Assembly: GCA_902768605.1 (NCBI GenBank)
Contig: CACXLY010000002.1
Coordinates: forward strand, 22,495-86,494
DNA: 64,000 nucleotides
Direction: 5' to 3'
From: an uncultured Bacteroidales bacterium
Lineage (GTDB): Bacteria > Bacteroidota > Bacteroidia > Bacteroidales > Bacteroidaceae
The notes under the pieces were generated by a model. The model saw nothing but the letters and a program-made list of their open reading frames with translations, made no database searches and was not told the origin of the DNA. A program made the position numbers and the translations under genes. Shown here in pieces: positions 8,417 through 16,035 of the stretch; position 1 is the first letter of the stretch; every line of letters starts with the position of its first letter.

Positions 8417-9574
8417 ATGCAATGGATAAACCGAATACGTCAGGTCAAGATTGTCTTGATTGTCCTGGCAGTTGTGCTATGCGTGGCGTCGCTCGTCGTA
8501 TCCAATTTCCTGGTGCGCGACCTCAAGGTAGAGGAGCAAAGGAAAATGGAGATATGGGCCGAGGCTATGCGTTCGCTCAACAATGCCGACGAGACGACCG
8601 ACCTCACGCTCGTCTGGACGGTGCTCAATTCAAACAACACCATCCCCGTCGTCGTGCTTGACAGCGAGGGACGCGTGCAGGACTATCGCAACATGGAAGT
8701 CAGGGCGCGGTCCGACGCCTCGCTCGACTCGCTCGTGCTCAACGAGGCGCGCTCGATGCGGCAAAGCGGCAGAGCCATTCGCATCAACTTTGGCGACGAC
8801 GACTACATGGAGATCTGCTACGCCGACAGTCTCATTCTGCGACGCCTCGCCTGGTGGCCCTACGTCCAGCTCGGCGTGGTGCTCATCTTCGTCGTGGTCG
8901 CCATCTTCGCCCTCCTCAGCAGTAAGAAGGCCGAACAGAACAAGGTGTGGGTGGGCTTGAGTAAGGAGACGGCGCATCAGCTCGGCACACCCATCAGCAG
9001 CCTCATGGCGTGGCACGAAGTCCTTCGTGAGACGTACCCCGACGACCAATTGCTTCCCGAAATGGGAAAGGACGTGCAGCGGCTGCAACGCATTGCCGAG
9101 CGATTCAGCAAGATTGGCTCTCAGCCCGAGCCGAAGCCCGAGAACCTCAACGAGGTGCTTGAGGGCGTGATGGAATACATCGGACGTCGCACCAGCAACC
9201 ACATCACGATGAACTGCCATCTGCCCGACGAGCCGCTCATCGTTCCTATCAGTGCCCCCCTCTTCGAATGGGTAATAGAAAACCTCTGCAAAAACGCGAT
9301 AGACGCGATGGAAGGCAAGGGAAGCATCACCCTGACAGCAAGGGAAGAGCCCGATTGCGTCAGCGTCGAGGTCGCCGATACGGGAAAAGGCATCCCCAAG
9401 AACCGTTTCGGCTCCGTCTTCATGCCGGGCTATACGACAAAGGAACGCGGCTGGGGGCTTGGACTGTCGCTTGCCAAGCGTATCGTCGAAGAGTATCATC
9501 ACGGACGCATTTTCGTCAAAAATTCTGAGATTGGAAAGGGCACAACCTTCCGCGTTGAGCTCAAAAAGCACTGA
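8417..9574 (+). CDS. Sensor histidine kinase, membrane-bound, orphan
   Basis: 385 residues. Two membrane segments (about 11-32 and 148-168) enclose a short extracytoplasmic sensor of roughly 115 residues. The phospho-acceptor is His187 in ETAHQLGTPISSL. The ATPase domain shows ENLCKNAIDAM (N box), DTGKGIPKNRFGSVF (G1) and TTKERGWGLGLSLAKRIVEEYHHGRI (F/G2 boxes). No HAMP domain is apparent and no response regulator lies beside it, so its partner is elsewhere. The signal it senses is unknown. The ATG at 8417 gives a membrane-leading N-terminus. Confidence 0.88.
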   Translation: MQWINRIRQVKIVLIVLAVVLCVASLVVSNFLVRDLKVEEQRKMEIWAEAMRSLNNADETTDLTLVWTVLNSNNTIPVVVLDSEGRVQDYRNMEVRARSDASLDSLVLNEARSMRQSGRAIRINFGDDDYMEICYADSLILRRLAWWPYVQLGVVLIFVVVAIFALLSSKKAEQNKVWVGLSKETAHQLGTPISSLMAWHEVLRETYPDDQLLPEMGKDVQRLQRIAERFSKIGSQPEPKPENLNEVLEGVMEYIGRRTSNHITMNCHLPDEPLIVPISAPLFEWVIENLCKNAIDAMEGKGSITLTAREEPDCVSVEVADTGKGIPKNRFGSVFMPGYTTKERGWGLGLSLAKRIVEEYHHGRIFVKNSEIGKGTTFRVELKKH

Positions 9575-9622
9575 TAACGCATTTTTTTGAGCCAAACTTG
9601 CACAAGTAATTGATTTTTTTTG

Positions 9623-9630
9623 TACTTTTG
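9623..9630 (+). promoter_or_regulatory. -7 element just upstream of yceD
   Basis: TACTTTTG matches TAnnTTTG and ends only 7 bp before the yceD ATG. Transcription should start almost at the start codon, implying a very short or absent 5' leader. Confidence 0.6.
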
Positions 9631-9637
9631 CAGCCCG

Positions 9638-10186
9638 ATGGGACAACTGGACGGTTATATAGTTGATTTGAAGGGCATGACCTCCGATACTGTGTCGTAC
9701 CGCTGGCATACTGATAATGACTTCTTCTCCGCCGTGCAGGGACCTGAGATACAGCGCGGTTCGCTCGATGTTGCAATACGGGTGAAACGGACATCTGGCA
9801 CCTACGAGCTGGCGTTCCAGCTGCAGGGCGAGGTGGAAGTGACGTGCGACCGCTGCCTTGAACCCATGTCGCAACCCATCGACGCTCAGTGCACGTTGCG
9901 TGTCACTTTGGGCGACGACTATGCCGACGACGGCGATGTGGTGACCGTCCCCGAGCGGGAGGGCACAATCAACGTGGCATGGAACATCTACGAGTTCACG
10001 GCTCTGCAGATTCCGCTTCGTCACGTGCATGCCGACGGCAAGTGTCCGGCCTGGCCCTCCTCCCTCTCGCCCGACAGCGCGGGAGCGGAAGCCTCTCCAC
10101 GCGAAAGCTCAGGCGAGGCTGCGAGCGACCCGAGGTGGGACGCGCTGAAAAAGTTAGTAAACAGTAAATCATCAACAGTTAAATAG
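9638..10186 (+). CDS. yceD: YceD/DUF177 family protein
   Basis: 182 residues. Recognised by the CDRCLEPMSQPID segment, the acidic DDYADDGDVV region, INVAWNIYEFTALQIPLRHVH and the C-terminal DPRWDALKKL, as in DUF177 proteins encoded next to rpmF. In other bacteria the family is linked to 23S rRNA accumulation. Start 9638 is preferred over 9620 because the promoter ends at 9630. A Ser/Ala/Glu-rich stretch near residues 138-165 (DNA about 10050-10130) may be a decayed copy of the palindromic insert. The last residues (SKSSTVK) are encoded by an AGTAAA-type intergenic repeat. Leads the yceD-rpmF-fabH-era cluster. Confidence 0.85.
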   Translation: MGQLDGYIVDLKGMTSDTVSYRWHTDNDFFSAVQGPEIQRGSLDVAIRVKRTSGTYELAFQLQGEVEVTCDRCLEPMSQPIDAQCTLRVTLGDDYADDGDVVTVPEREGTINVAWNIYEFTALQIPLRHVHADGKCPAWPSSLSPDSAGAEASPRESSGEAASDPRWDALKKLVNSKSSTVK

Positions 10187-10197
10187 TAATTCTAATT

Positions 10198-10377
10198 ATG
10201 GCACATCCAAAAAGAAGACAGTCCAAGACCAGGACTCTCAAGAGAAGAACTCACGACAAGGCAGTAGCTCCCGCTTTGGCAGTATGTCCCAACTGCGGCG
10301 AGTTCCACATCTATCACACTGTTTGCCCTGCTTGCGGTTACTATCGCGGCAAAGTGGCCATCGAGAAAGAAGCGTAA
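10198..10377 (+). CDS. rpmF: 50S ribosomal protein L32
   Basis: 59 residues, beginning MAHPKRRQSKTRTLKRRTHD, the usual L32 N-terminus. A zinc ribbon is present with Cys30, Cys33, Cys43 and Cys46 (CPNCG and CPACG). It is a component of the large ribosomal subunit near the peptidyl-transferase region. It lies 11 bp after yceD and 3 bp before fabH, the conserved yceD-rpmF-fabH order that couples translation and fatty-acid initiation genes in many bacteria. Confidence 0.97.
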   Translation: MAHPKRRQSKTRTLKRRTHDKAVAPALAVCPNCGEFHIYHTVCPACGYYRGKVAIEKEA

Positions 10378-10380
10378 GGA

Positions 10381-11472
10381 TTGGAACAGATTAATGCCGT
10401 CATAACTGGTGTGGGCGGATACGTGCCCGACTACATCCTCGACAACGAAGAGATGTCGAGGATAGTAGATACCAGCGATGAATGGATAATGGAAAGGATT
10501 GGCGTCAAGACGCGCCACATCCTCAAGCCCGAGCAGGGCAGTGGTACGTCGTACATGATGACGCGTGCCGTCGAGCAGCTCTTGCGCAAAACAGGAGCGG
10601 AGCCCGACAGCATAGAACTCGTCATCTGCGCCACCACGACGCCCGACTATCACTTTCCTTCTACGGCGTCGCTCGTCATCGGTAACTGCGGCCTGACCAA
10701 CGCTTTCGGTTACGACATGGAGGCAGCTTGTGCCAGTTTCCTTTACGGAATGGAGGCAGGGGCTGCCTATATTCGTTCCGGCCGCTATAAGCGTATCATC
10801 ATCTGCGGCGGCGATCACATGAGCTCGATGACGAACTATGAGGACCGCAACTCATGCCCCATCTTCGGCGACGGCGCTGCTTGCGTCCTGATGGAAGCCA
10901 CGACGGAGGAAGTGGGCCTCATCGACGGATATTATCGTGTGGACGGTAAGGGTTTCCAGCCCCTCCACATGGCGGCCGGCGGCTCTGCCAAAATGCCGAG
11001 CCACGAGACGGTTGACGCCCGCGAACACTACGTCTATCAGGAGGGCCGTGCTGTGTATAAGCATGCCGTGCTCGACATGACGAGTGCCGTGAAGACTATC
11101 GTTAAGCGCAACAACCTGACGAAGGACGACATCGCTTGGGTCGTGCCGCATCAGGCCAACATTAACATTGAGGTTTCCGTTGCCCAGCGTATCGGCATCG
11201 AGCGGGACCATATCATGATCAACATCGATCACATGGCGAACACCAGTGGCGGCACCCTGCCTCTCTGCCTTTGGGAGTACGAGCCGCAGCTCAAGAAGGG
11301 CGACAAGCTCGTCTTCACCGCTTTCGGTGCGGGCTTCACATGGGGTGCGAGCTACATGATATGGGGTTACGACGGTGCGAAGGAAGCGGCGAAAGAGCCC
11401 GCCCAATTCTATAAGGAGGGGCTGATGACGCGTGAGGAGTGGAGACAATTAAGAATGAAGAGTGAAGAATGA
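10381..11472 (+). CDS. fabH: Beta-ketoacyl-ACP synthase III
   Basis: 363 residues. Condenses acetyl-CoA with malonyl-ACP to start fatty-acid synthesis. The catalytic triad is visible: Cys117 (EAACASF), His257 (VVPHQAN) and Asn287 (HMANTSGG). The start is a TTG at 10381; no in-frame ATG occurs before residue 25, and the TTG gives the family N-terminus EQINAVITGVGGYVPD. It begins 3 bp after rpmF. The final residues RMKSEE and the stop codon fall inside an intergenic AAGAATGAAGAGTG repeat, so the C-terminus is repeat-derived. Confidence 0.95.
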   Translation: MEQINAVITGVGGYVPDYILDNEEMSRIVDTSDEWIMERIGVKTRHILKPEQGSGTSYMMTRAVEQLLRKTGAEPDSIELVICATTTPDYHFPSTASLVIGNCGLTNAFGYDMEAACASFLYGMEAGAAYIRSGRYKRIIICGGDHMSSMTNYEDRNSCPIFGDGAACVLMEATTEEVGLIDGYYRVDGKGFQPLHMAAGGSAKMPSHETVDAREHYVYQEGRAVYKHAVLDMTSAVKTIVKRNNLTKDDIAWVVPHQANINIEVSVAQRIGIERDHIMINIDHMANTSGGTLPLCLWEYEPQLKKGDKLVFTAFGAGFTWGASYMIWGYDGAKEAAKEPAQFYKEGLMTREEWRQLRMKSEE

Positions 11473-11580
11473 AGAGTGAAGAATTTGCTGCCGCCTTGCC
11501 GCCTCTAAAAGCTTTGAATAATTTGCGGAGAACCATGGCGGTAGCAAATTCTTCATTCTTTACTCTTCATTCTTTATTAT
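11447..11580. repeat. Inverted GAAGAATGAAGAGTGAAG / CTTCATTCTTTACTC repeat
   Basis: Direct AAGAATGAAGAGTG units at the end of fabH are mirrored before era by GGCGGTAGCAAATTCTTC followed by CTTCATTCTT units, giving a hairpin with arms of about 35 bp. The right arm is nearly identical to 62713-62758 upstream of the second deoxynucleoside kinase. Confidence 0.75.
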
Positions 11581-11584
11581 AACT

Positions 11585-12466
11585 ATGCACAAGTCCGGCT
11601 TTGTCAACATTGTAGGCAACCCGAATGTCGGGAAGTCGACGCTCATGAACCTTTTGGTCGGTGAGCGCATCTCCATTGCTACCTTCAAGGCACAGACAAC
11701 GAGGCACCGCATCATGGGCATCCTCAACACGCCCGATATGCAGATCTGCTTCAGCGACACGCCTGGCGTCCTGAAACCCAACTACAAGCTTCAGGAGCAG
11801 ATGCTGCAATTCAGCGAGAGCGCCTTGCAGGATGCCGACGTCCTGCTCTACGTCACCGATATGGTGGAGACGCCGGACAAGAACAGCGACTTCCTCGAGA
11901 AGGTCAAGAAGCAGGCGGCGCCCGTGCTTGTCCTCATCAATAAGATAGACCTGAGCGACCAGAAGGCGCTGACCGAGAAGGTCGAGTTGTGGCACGAGGC
12001 ATTGCCTGAGGCGGAAATCATCCCCATCAGCGCCCTGCACCGCTTCAACGTCGACAACGTGCTCCGGCGCATTCAGGAGCTCTTGCCCGAGTCGCCGGCC
12101 TACTTCGACAAGGACCAGTGGACCGACAAGCCCGCGCGTTTCTTCGTCACCGAAATCATCCGCGAGAAGATTCTGCTTTATTATGACAAGGAGATACCTT
12201 ACAGTGTGGAGGTCGTGGTCGAGCAATTCAAGGAGACAGATAAGAACATCCGCATCAGCGCGGTTATCTTTGTGGAGCGTGAGTCGCAGAAAGGCATCAT
12301 CATCGGCCACCAGGGGGTTGCCCTGAAGCGTGTCTCGACGGAGGCGCGCAAGAGCCTTGAGAAGTTTTTCGGCAAGAGCATCTACCTTGAGGTTTTTGTC
12401 AAGGTGGACAAGGATTGGCGGCAAAGCGACCGCGCCATGAAAGCCTACGGATACAACCTGGATTAG
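11585..12466 (+). CDS. era: GTPase Era
   Basis: 293 residues. Ribosome-assembly GTPase that binds the 3' end of 16S rRNA. G1 is GNPNVGKST (11-19), G3 is DTPG, G4 is NKID, and the C-terminal KH domain includes the GVALKRVSTEARKSLEKFF segment, with the expected VKVDKDWRQ ending. The ATG at 11585 directly follows the CTTCATTCTT repeat. It is the last gene of the yceD-rpmF-fabH-era cluster. Confidence 0.97.
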   Translation: MHKSGFVNIVGNPNVGKSTLMNLLVGERISIATFKAQTTRHRIMGILNTPDMQICFSDTPGVLKPNYKLQEQMLQFSESALQDADVLLYVTDMVETPDKNSDFLEKVKKQAAPVLVLINKIDLSDQKALTEKVELWHEALPEAEIIPISALHRFNVDNVLRRIQELLPESPAYFDKDQWTDKPARFFVTEIIREKILLYYDKEIPYSVEVVVEQFKETDKNIRISAVIFVERESQKGIIIGHQGVALKRVSTEARKSLEKFFGKSIYLEVFVKVDKDWRQSDRAMKAYGYNLD

Positions 12467-12481
12467 CAGGGGCGTTCCCCT

Positions 12482-12628
12482 CCCTCGTGAGGCGTCGCCC
12501 GACGCTTGCTGTGGGAACGGCCGACGCTTGCTGTGGGAAAGCCAGATGCTTGCTGTGGGAAAGCCAGTTCCTTGCTGTGGGAACGGCCGACGCTTGCTGT
12601 AGCGTTTCGCTTTCCCTCGTGAGGCGTC
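12482..12628. repeat. 22-bp tandem array, CTTGCTGTGGG family
   Basis: Five units at exact 22-bp spacing from 12501, with core GCTTGCTGTGGGAA. They are bracketed by two copies of CCCTCGTGAGGCGTC (12482-12496 and 12614-12628), which look like diverged end units. Lies between era and the purN promoter. Confidence 0.85.
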
Positions 12629-12678
12629 TTCTGACCCCTTTTTTCGCCTTAGCGCTTGCATGTGTCGGAAGAAAGTCG

Positions 12679-12686
12679 TAACTTTG
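12679..12686 (+). promoter_or_regulatory. -7 element for purN
   Basis: TAACTTTG, an exact TAnnTTTG match, with TTG 21 bp upstream at 12656. It leaves a leader of about 20 nt before the purN ATG. Confidence 0.65.
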
Positions 12687-12712
12687 CGAGCGAAACCAAC
12701 AATCATACGAGA

Positions 12713-13282
12713 ATGAACATCGCCATATTTGTTTCCGGCAGCGGAACGAACTGTGAGAATCTGATTCGCCATTTCGAGCATTCGGAGTGGGTAAACTGTG
12801 CATTGGTCGTCAGCAACAAAGCCGACGCCTACGCCCTGGTGCGGGCCGAGCGGCTGGGAGTGCCGACGGCTGTCGTCCCGAAGGCTCAGCTCGCTGATCC
12901 CGACGAGACGCTGCCCTTGCTCGAGCGCTTCGGCATCGACTTCATTGTGCTGGCAGGCTTCCTTCCCCTCATACCCGCCTATCTCATCGACGCTTTCCCC
13001 CGGAAAATCATTAACTTGCACCCGGCCCTCCTCCCCAAATTCGGCGGCAAGGGCATGTGGGGGCATCACGTGCACGAAGCTGTGAAGGCAGCCGGCGAGA
13101 CAGAAACCGGCATGACCGTCCACTACGTGTCGCCCGTCTGCGATGGTGGCGAAATCATCGCCCAGTACAGAGTCGCGCTCTCCCCCGACGACACGGTGGA
13201 CGACATCGCAGAGAAGGAGCACCAGCTGGAGATGCAGTACTTCCCCCAAGTCGTAGAGCAAGTGCTGAGGCTGTTCAAGTGA
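12713..13282 (+). CDS. purN: Phosphoribosylglycinamide formyltransferase
   Basis: 189 residues. Transfers a formyl group from 10-formyl-tetrahydrofolate to GAR in purine synthesis. Motifs: GSGTN near residue 9-13, Asn101 and His103 in INLHPALLPKF, and Asp144 in VSPVCDGGEII. Start 12713 is chosen because the TAACTTTG promoter lies between it and the earlier in-frame Met at 12656. Monocistronic as far as can be seen. Confidence 0.95.
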   Translation: MNIAIFVSGSGTNCENLIRHFEHSEWVNCALVVSNKADAYALVRAERLGVPTAVVPKAQLADPDETLPLLERFGIDFIVLAGFLPLIPAYLIDAFPRKIINLHPALLPKFGGKGMWGHHVHEAVKAAGETETGMTVHYVSPVCDGGEIIAQYRVALSPDDTVDDIAEKEHQLEMQYFPQVVEQVLRLFK

Positions 13283-13283
13283 T

Positions 13284-13750
13284 GAAAGATTAAGGATTAA
13301 AGATTAAGGTTTTGTTGTTTTGCCGTCGAAAGAAACGTGTTGTTGCGTTGAAAAAACGGTATCAAGCCTTAATCTTTGGAAACATTATAGCAGTTTGCAC
13401 GATGGAAGCCTGAAAGGCTGTAAAGACCATAGGCGGGGGTGCAACCCCCGTAACAAGTGCGAGCGGTAAACAGAACCCTGAAAGGGTGGAGAGATTTCTG
13501 ATGCTCTGTCGTGCTTTCAGCACTCTGATGCTACAATATCTCTTTTACGGGGGTTGCACCCCCGCCTATGTTCTTATCAGGCTTTGACTTTCCCTTCGGC
13601 CTTCAGCCTTCGGCCGTCGACCTTCGGTTCAGCCTTCATCTTTACTCGCCTTAGCTCTTTCACCTTTTGGGGAAGCGAGCCAACTTCAATATCATTCCGC
13701 CTGAAGAAACGGTATCAAGCCTTAATCCTTAATCTTTAATCCTTAATCTT
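13284..13750. repeat. Hairpin repeat block flanked by inverted GATTAAGGATTAAAG arrays
   Basis: Fills the 453-bp convergent gap. GATTAAGGATTAAAG-type units at 13286-13312 are mirrored at 13720-13750, where they also form the end of the glycosidase gene. AACGGTATCAAGCCTTAATC is repeated directly at about 13354 and 13706. 13395-13590 is a variant of the composite hairpin repeat (AGCCTGAAAGGCT, CGGGGGTGCAACCCCCG, ACCCTGAAAGGGT and the mirrored half). 13590-13640 is a CCTTCGGCCTTCAG array. No gene is seen. Confidence 0.8.
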
Positions 13751-15742
13751 CAAAACGCCCCCCTGTTTCACCTTCAAGGTCCTGACCGTCTTGCCGTTCT
13801 TCTCAATCCTTACCGAGAGCTTGTCGCCGGCAGAGCGCTGCACGTGGATGCTCATGGGCGAGTCGGTGCAAGCGTAGATGCGGTCGATGCTGTACTCGTT
13901 CCATTCCGTCGGCATTTGCGGGGTGAGGGTGAAGCTGCGGAAACCCGTGGGGCGGAATCCCAGCAAGCCCTCCAGGATGATACGGCAATAGAGTCCGCTC
14001 TCGGCTGAAAGGTGGCGCTGTCCTCCCTCGGGCCAAGCCTCCACGACATAGGGGACGTGCTCGCCGAGCAAGCGAATCGTGCTGAACTTCTTCAGGTACT
14101 CCAGCGCCTTGTCGGCATAGCCGGCGGCAAATGCGCCGCGGAAGCCGTAGAGCGTCGAGCGGTCCCAGAATATCTTGTCGCCGCTCTGCGAGAGCATGCC
14201 GTTCTCAGTCCAGAGCTGCGGCGAGAACATGGCCTCGAGGGTTCCCTTGGCACGCTCGTAGATGCCCATCGTCAGGGGGATGCAGATCCATGAGCGGAGC
14301 ACGTCGTTGCCCTCGTAGTAGCGATACGTGTCGTAGCCCTCGACGGTGGCGTGGAAAAACGTGTCGATGTTGCGGCGCAGCTCAGCCGCCTGCGCCCGGT
14401 ACGTCGCAGCTTCCTTCCCGCCTCTGCCCAGCTCCTCCGAGAGATAAGCACTGCTGATGAGGGCGTCGTAGTAGAGGCTGCTCGTGCAAAGGTTCGCATC
14501 GCCGCTCGGGAGGCGGTGTTCCAGCTCGTCGGCATCGCTGGCAACGACGCCGTTCTTGTTAAGCTTGCGGTGACAGTACTCGAGGCACCATTCTATCAAA
14601 GGCCATACCTGCAGGGCTGTCTCCCTATCCCCGCGCTCCAGGCAGTAGCGGCTCGCGCCGTACGCCAGCATGGCTGCGTCGCCCCTATCAAAGGGACCGA
14701 ACACGTCATCACCTCCGCAAATGATGCTCCACGGCACGAACTTGTACTCGGGATTGATGTACTTGAGGTAGGAGAGCCATGTCGTCATCGCACTCTTGTT
14801 GCCATTCTCGTAACCCAGAAACGGGAAGAAGGGATTGACATACTCGGCCTGGTCGTTGCACCACATGGCAGCGTAGTACGACTCTCCGCCGGGGGCGTGC
14901 ATCAGCCCGCCCTGAGTGTGGAAGATGCTTTCGCTGGCACGTATCTTGCTCATGGCAAAGAGCGTCTGGATCGTCTTGTCGGGACAGGTGAATTGAAGCT
15001 TCTCGCTGGCCACCTCCTCTACAAACGCCTCGCGCTCCCTCAGCTCCTTTTCCACGTCCAGAGCCGTCTCGCGCTCGTCCGCCACCGCATAGGCCTGGAC
15101 GGAACAGCAGAAGGAAACGCTCTCGCCAGGCTCCAGAGTCTTCTTGAAGTCCTCTTCGAACTCCGTACGCGCCACGAGGCGATAGCTGCCCCTTGTGCCG
15201 TTCTCCCTGTTTGTCGTGCGTACCGAATGCAACGCAGGCACAAGGATGGTCTCTTTCTTCTGCCCGATGTTCTTGACGCTATATCTCTCGCAGGCTGCGG
15301 CCCGAGTGGGACTGGGGAAGAACTGCCGAGACAGCTCGAAGTCGTTGCCGTCGCCCGAGAACGTGCCAAGTGTCGTGAGGATGCCGTTGATAGTGACCGT
15401 CTTCACTTCCTTCTCGGTCAGTCGCCTGCCGTTTGCCGTCATGCCCTTCAGGAAATCGACATCGCATCGCGGCATCCAGCTGGCGTGTGTGTTGTTGGGA
15501 ATGGTACGGAGCATCGGGAACACGAGATGGCGGTCCATCGTGAAGTGCTTCTGGGCGTCCACGCCCCAGTAATAGACCACGGCGGCCCGCAGTCCCGCCA
15601 TCTCGATATGGTCGTTGTAGGGGAGCTCGCCTCGTTGCGTGTCCCATTGTACGGAGTGATTGGCGTTCACTTGCCACCTGTTTTCCTTTGCCTGCAGCGT
15701 CAAGGCGCAAAGCAGCGCGATAGAGAGAAGAATCTGTTTCAT
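13736..15742 (-). CDS. Six-hairpin glycosidase-like secreted enzyme
   Basis: 668 residues with a signal peptide (residues 1-20, MKQILLSIALLCALTLQAKE). The central region (about 255-600) alternates helix-rich stretches with conserved aromatic and acidic motifs such as HAPGGESYYAAMWCNDQAEYVNPFFP, SDADELEHRLPSGDANLCTS and WPEGGQRHLSAESGLYCRI. This is typical of (alpha/alpha)6 glycosidases related to GH78 and neighbouring families. The N-terminal part (PYNDHIEMAGLRAAVVYYWG) resembles the beta-sandwich of uncharacterised Bacteroides family members. A rhamnosidase role is possible but not shown. Start 15742 gives the signal peptide; 15766 lies upstream, too close to the promoter. Confidence 0.7.
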   Translation of the reverse strand: MKQILLSIALLCALTLQAKENRWQVNANHSVQWDTQRGELPYNDHIEMAGLRAAVVYYWGVDAQKHFTMDRHLVFPMLRTIPNNTHASWMPRCDVDFLKGMTANGRRLTEKEVKTVTINGILTTLGTFSGDGNDFELSRQFFPSPTRAAACERYSVKNIGQKKETILVPALHSVRTTNRENGTRGSYRLVARTEFEEDFKKTLEPGESVSFCCSVQAYAVADERETALDVEKELREREAFVEEVASEKLQFTCPDKTIQTLFAMSKIRASESIFHTQGGLMHAPGGESYYAAMWCNDQAEYVNPFFPFLGYENGNKSAMTTWLSYLKYINPEYKFVPWSIICGGDDVFGPFDRGDAAMLAYGASRYCLERGDRETALQVWPLIEWCLEYCHRKLNKNGVVASDADELEHRLPSGDANLCTSSLYYDALISSAYLSEELGRGGKEAATYRAQAAELRRNIDTFFHATVEGYDTYRYYEGNDVLRSWICIPLTMGIYERAKGTLEAMFSPQLWTENGMLSQSGDKIFWDRSTLYGFRGAFAAGYADKALEYLKKFSTIRLLGEHVPYVVEAWPEGGQRHLSAESGLYCRIILEGLLGFRPTGFRSFTLTPQMPTEWNEYSIDRIYACTDSPMSIHVQRSAGDKLSVRIEKNGKTVRTLKVKQGGVLKIKD

Positions 15743-15763
15743 GGTTTTACGACGAATTTTCTG

Positions 15764-15771
15764 CAAAGTTA
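15764..15771 (-). promoter_or_regulatory. -7 element for six-hairpin glycosidase
   Basis: TAACTTTG on the minus strand, 21 bp upstream of the start at 15742. Confidence 0.65.
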
Positions 15772-15813
15772 CGAAATAAAATGGAAAGTGAAAAGTGAAA
15801 AGAGAAAAAGTTT

Positions 15814-15925
15814 CACGTTGCTGGCTTTCTCACATCACGTTGCTGGCTTTCTCACATCACGTTGTCAGCTCTCTCACAACACGTTGTCAGCTTCTTTACA
15901 TCACGTTGTCAGTCTCAATACGACG
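15814..15925. repeat. 22-bp tandem array, CACGTTGCTGGC family
   Basis: Five units with CACGTTG at 15814, 15836, 15858, 15880 and 15902, exactly 22 bp apart. The first two units are identical and later ones drift (CACGTTGTCAGC). The core CATCACGTTG is shared, on the other strand, with the array at 27160. Lies in the 293-bp gap between divergent genes; the rest of the gap holds the two promoters. Confidence 0.9.
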
Positions 15926-15998
15926 CGCCGCCCGACCTCTTTTTTCGCGTCAGCCGTTTTTTTTCGTGATTTAGTGCTCGTAGTTCGCAAGAATTTCG

Positions 15999-16006
15999 TA
16001 ACTTTG
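15999..16006 (+). promoter_or_regulatory. -7 element for first M60-LRR gene
   Basis: TAACTTTG, exact TAnnTTTG match, 29 bp before the ATG at 16036. Confidence 0.65.
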
Positions 16007-16035
16007 CGTGCGGAAAACTATAAACTAACATAAAT

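Noticed and set aside
10050..10130. Copy of the palindromic insertion element in yceD
   Set aside because: Some words agree (GAAGCCTC, GCGAGGC) but the overall layout is weak, and YceD proteins naturally have a variable acidic linker here; kept only as a possibility in the gene entry.
14351..16033. Long plus-strand open frame over the six-hairpin glycosidase
   Set aside because: Antisense shadow; it runs through the 22-bp array and the promoter of the real gene.
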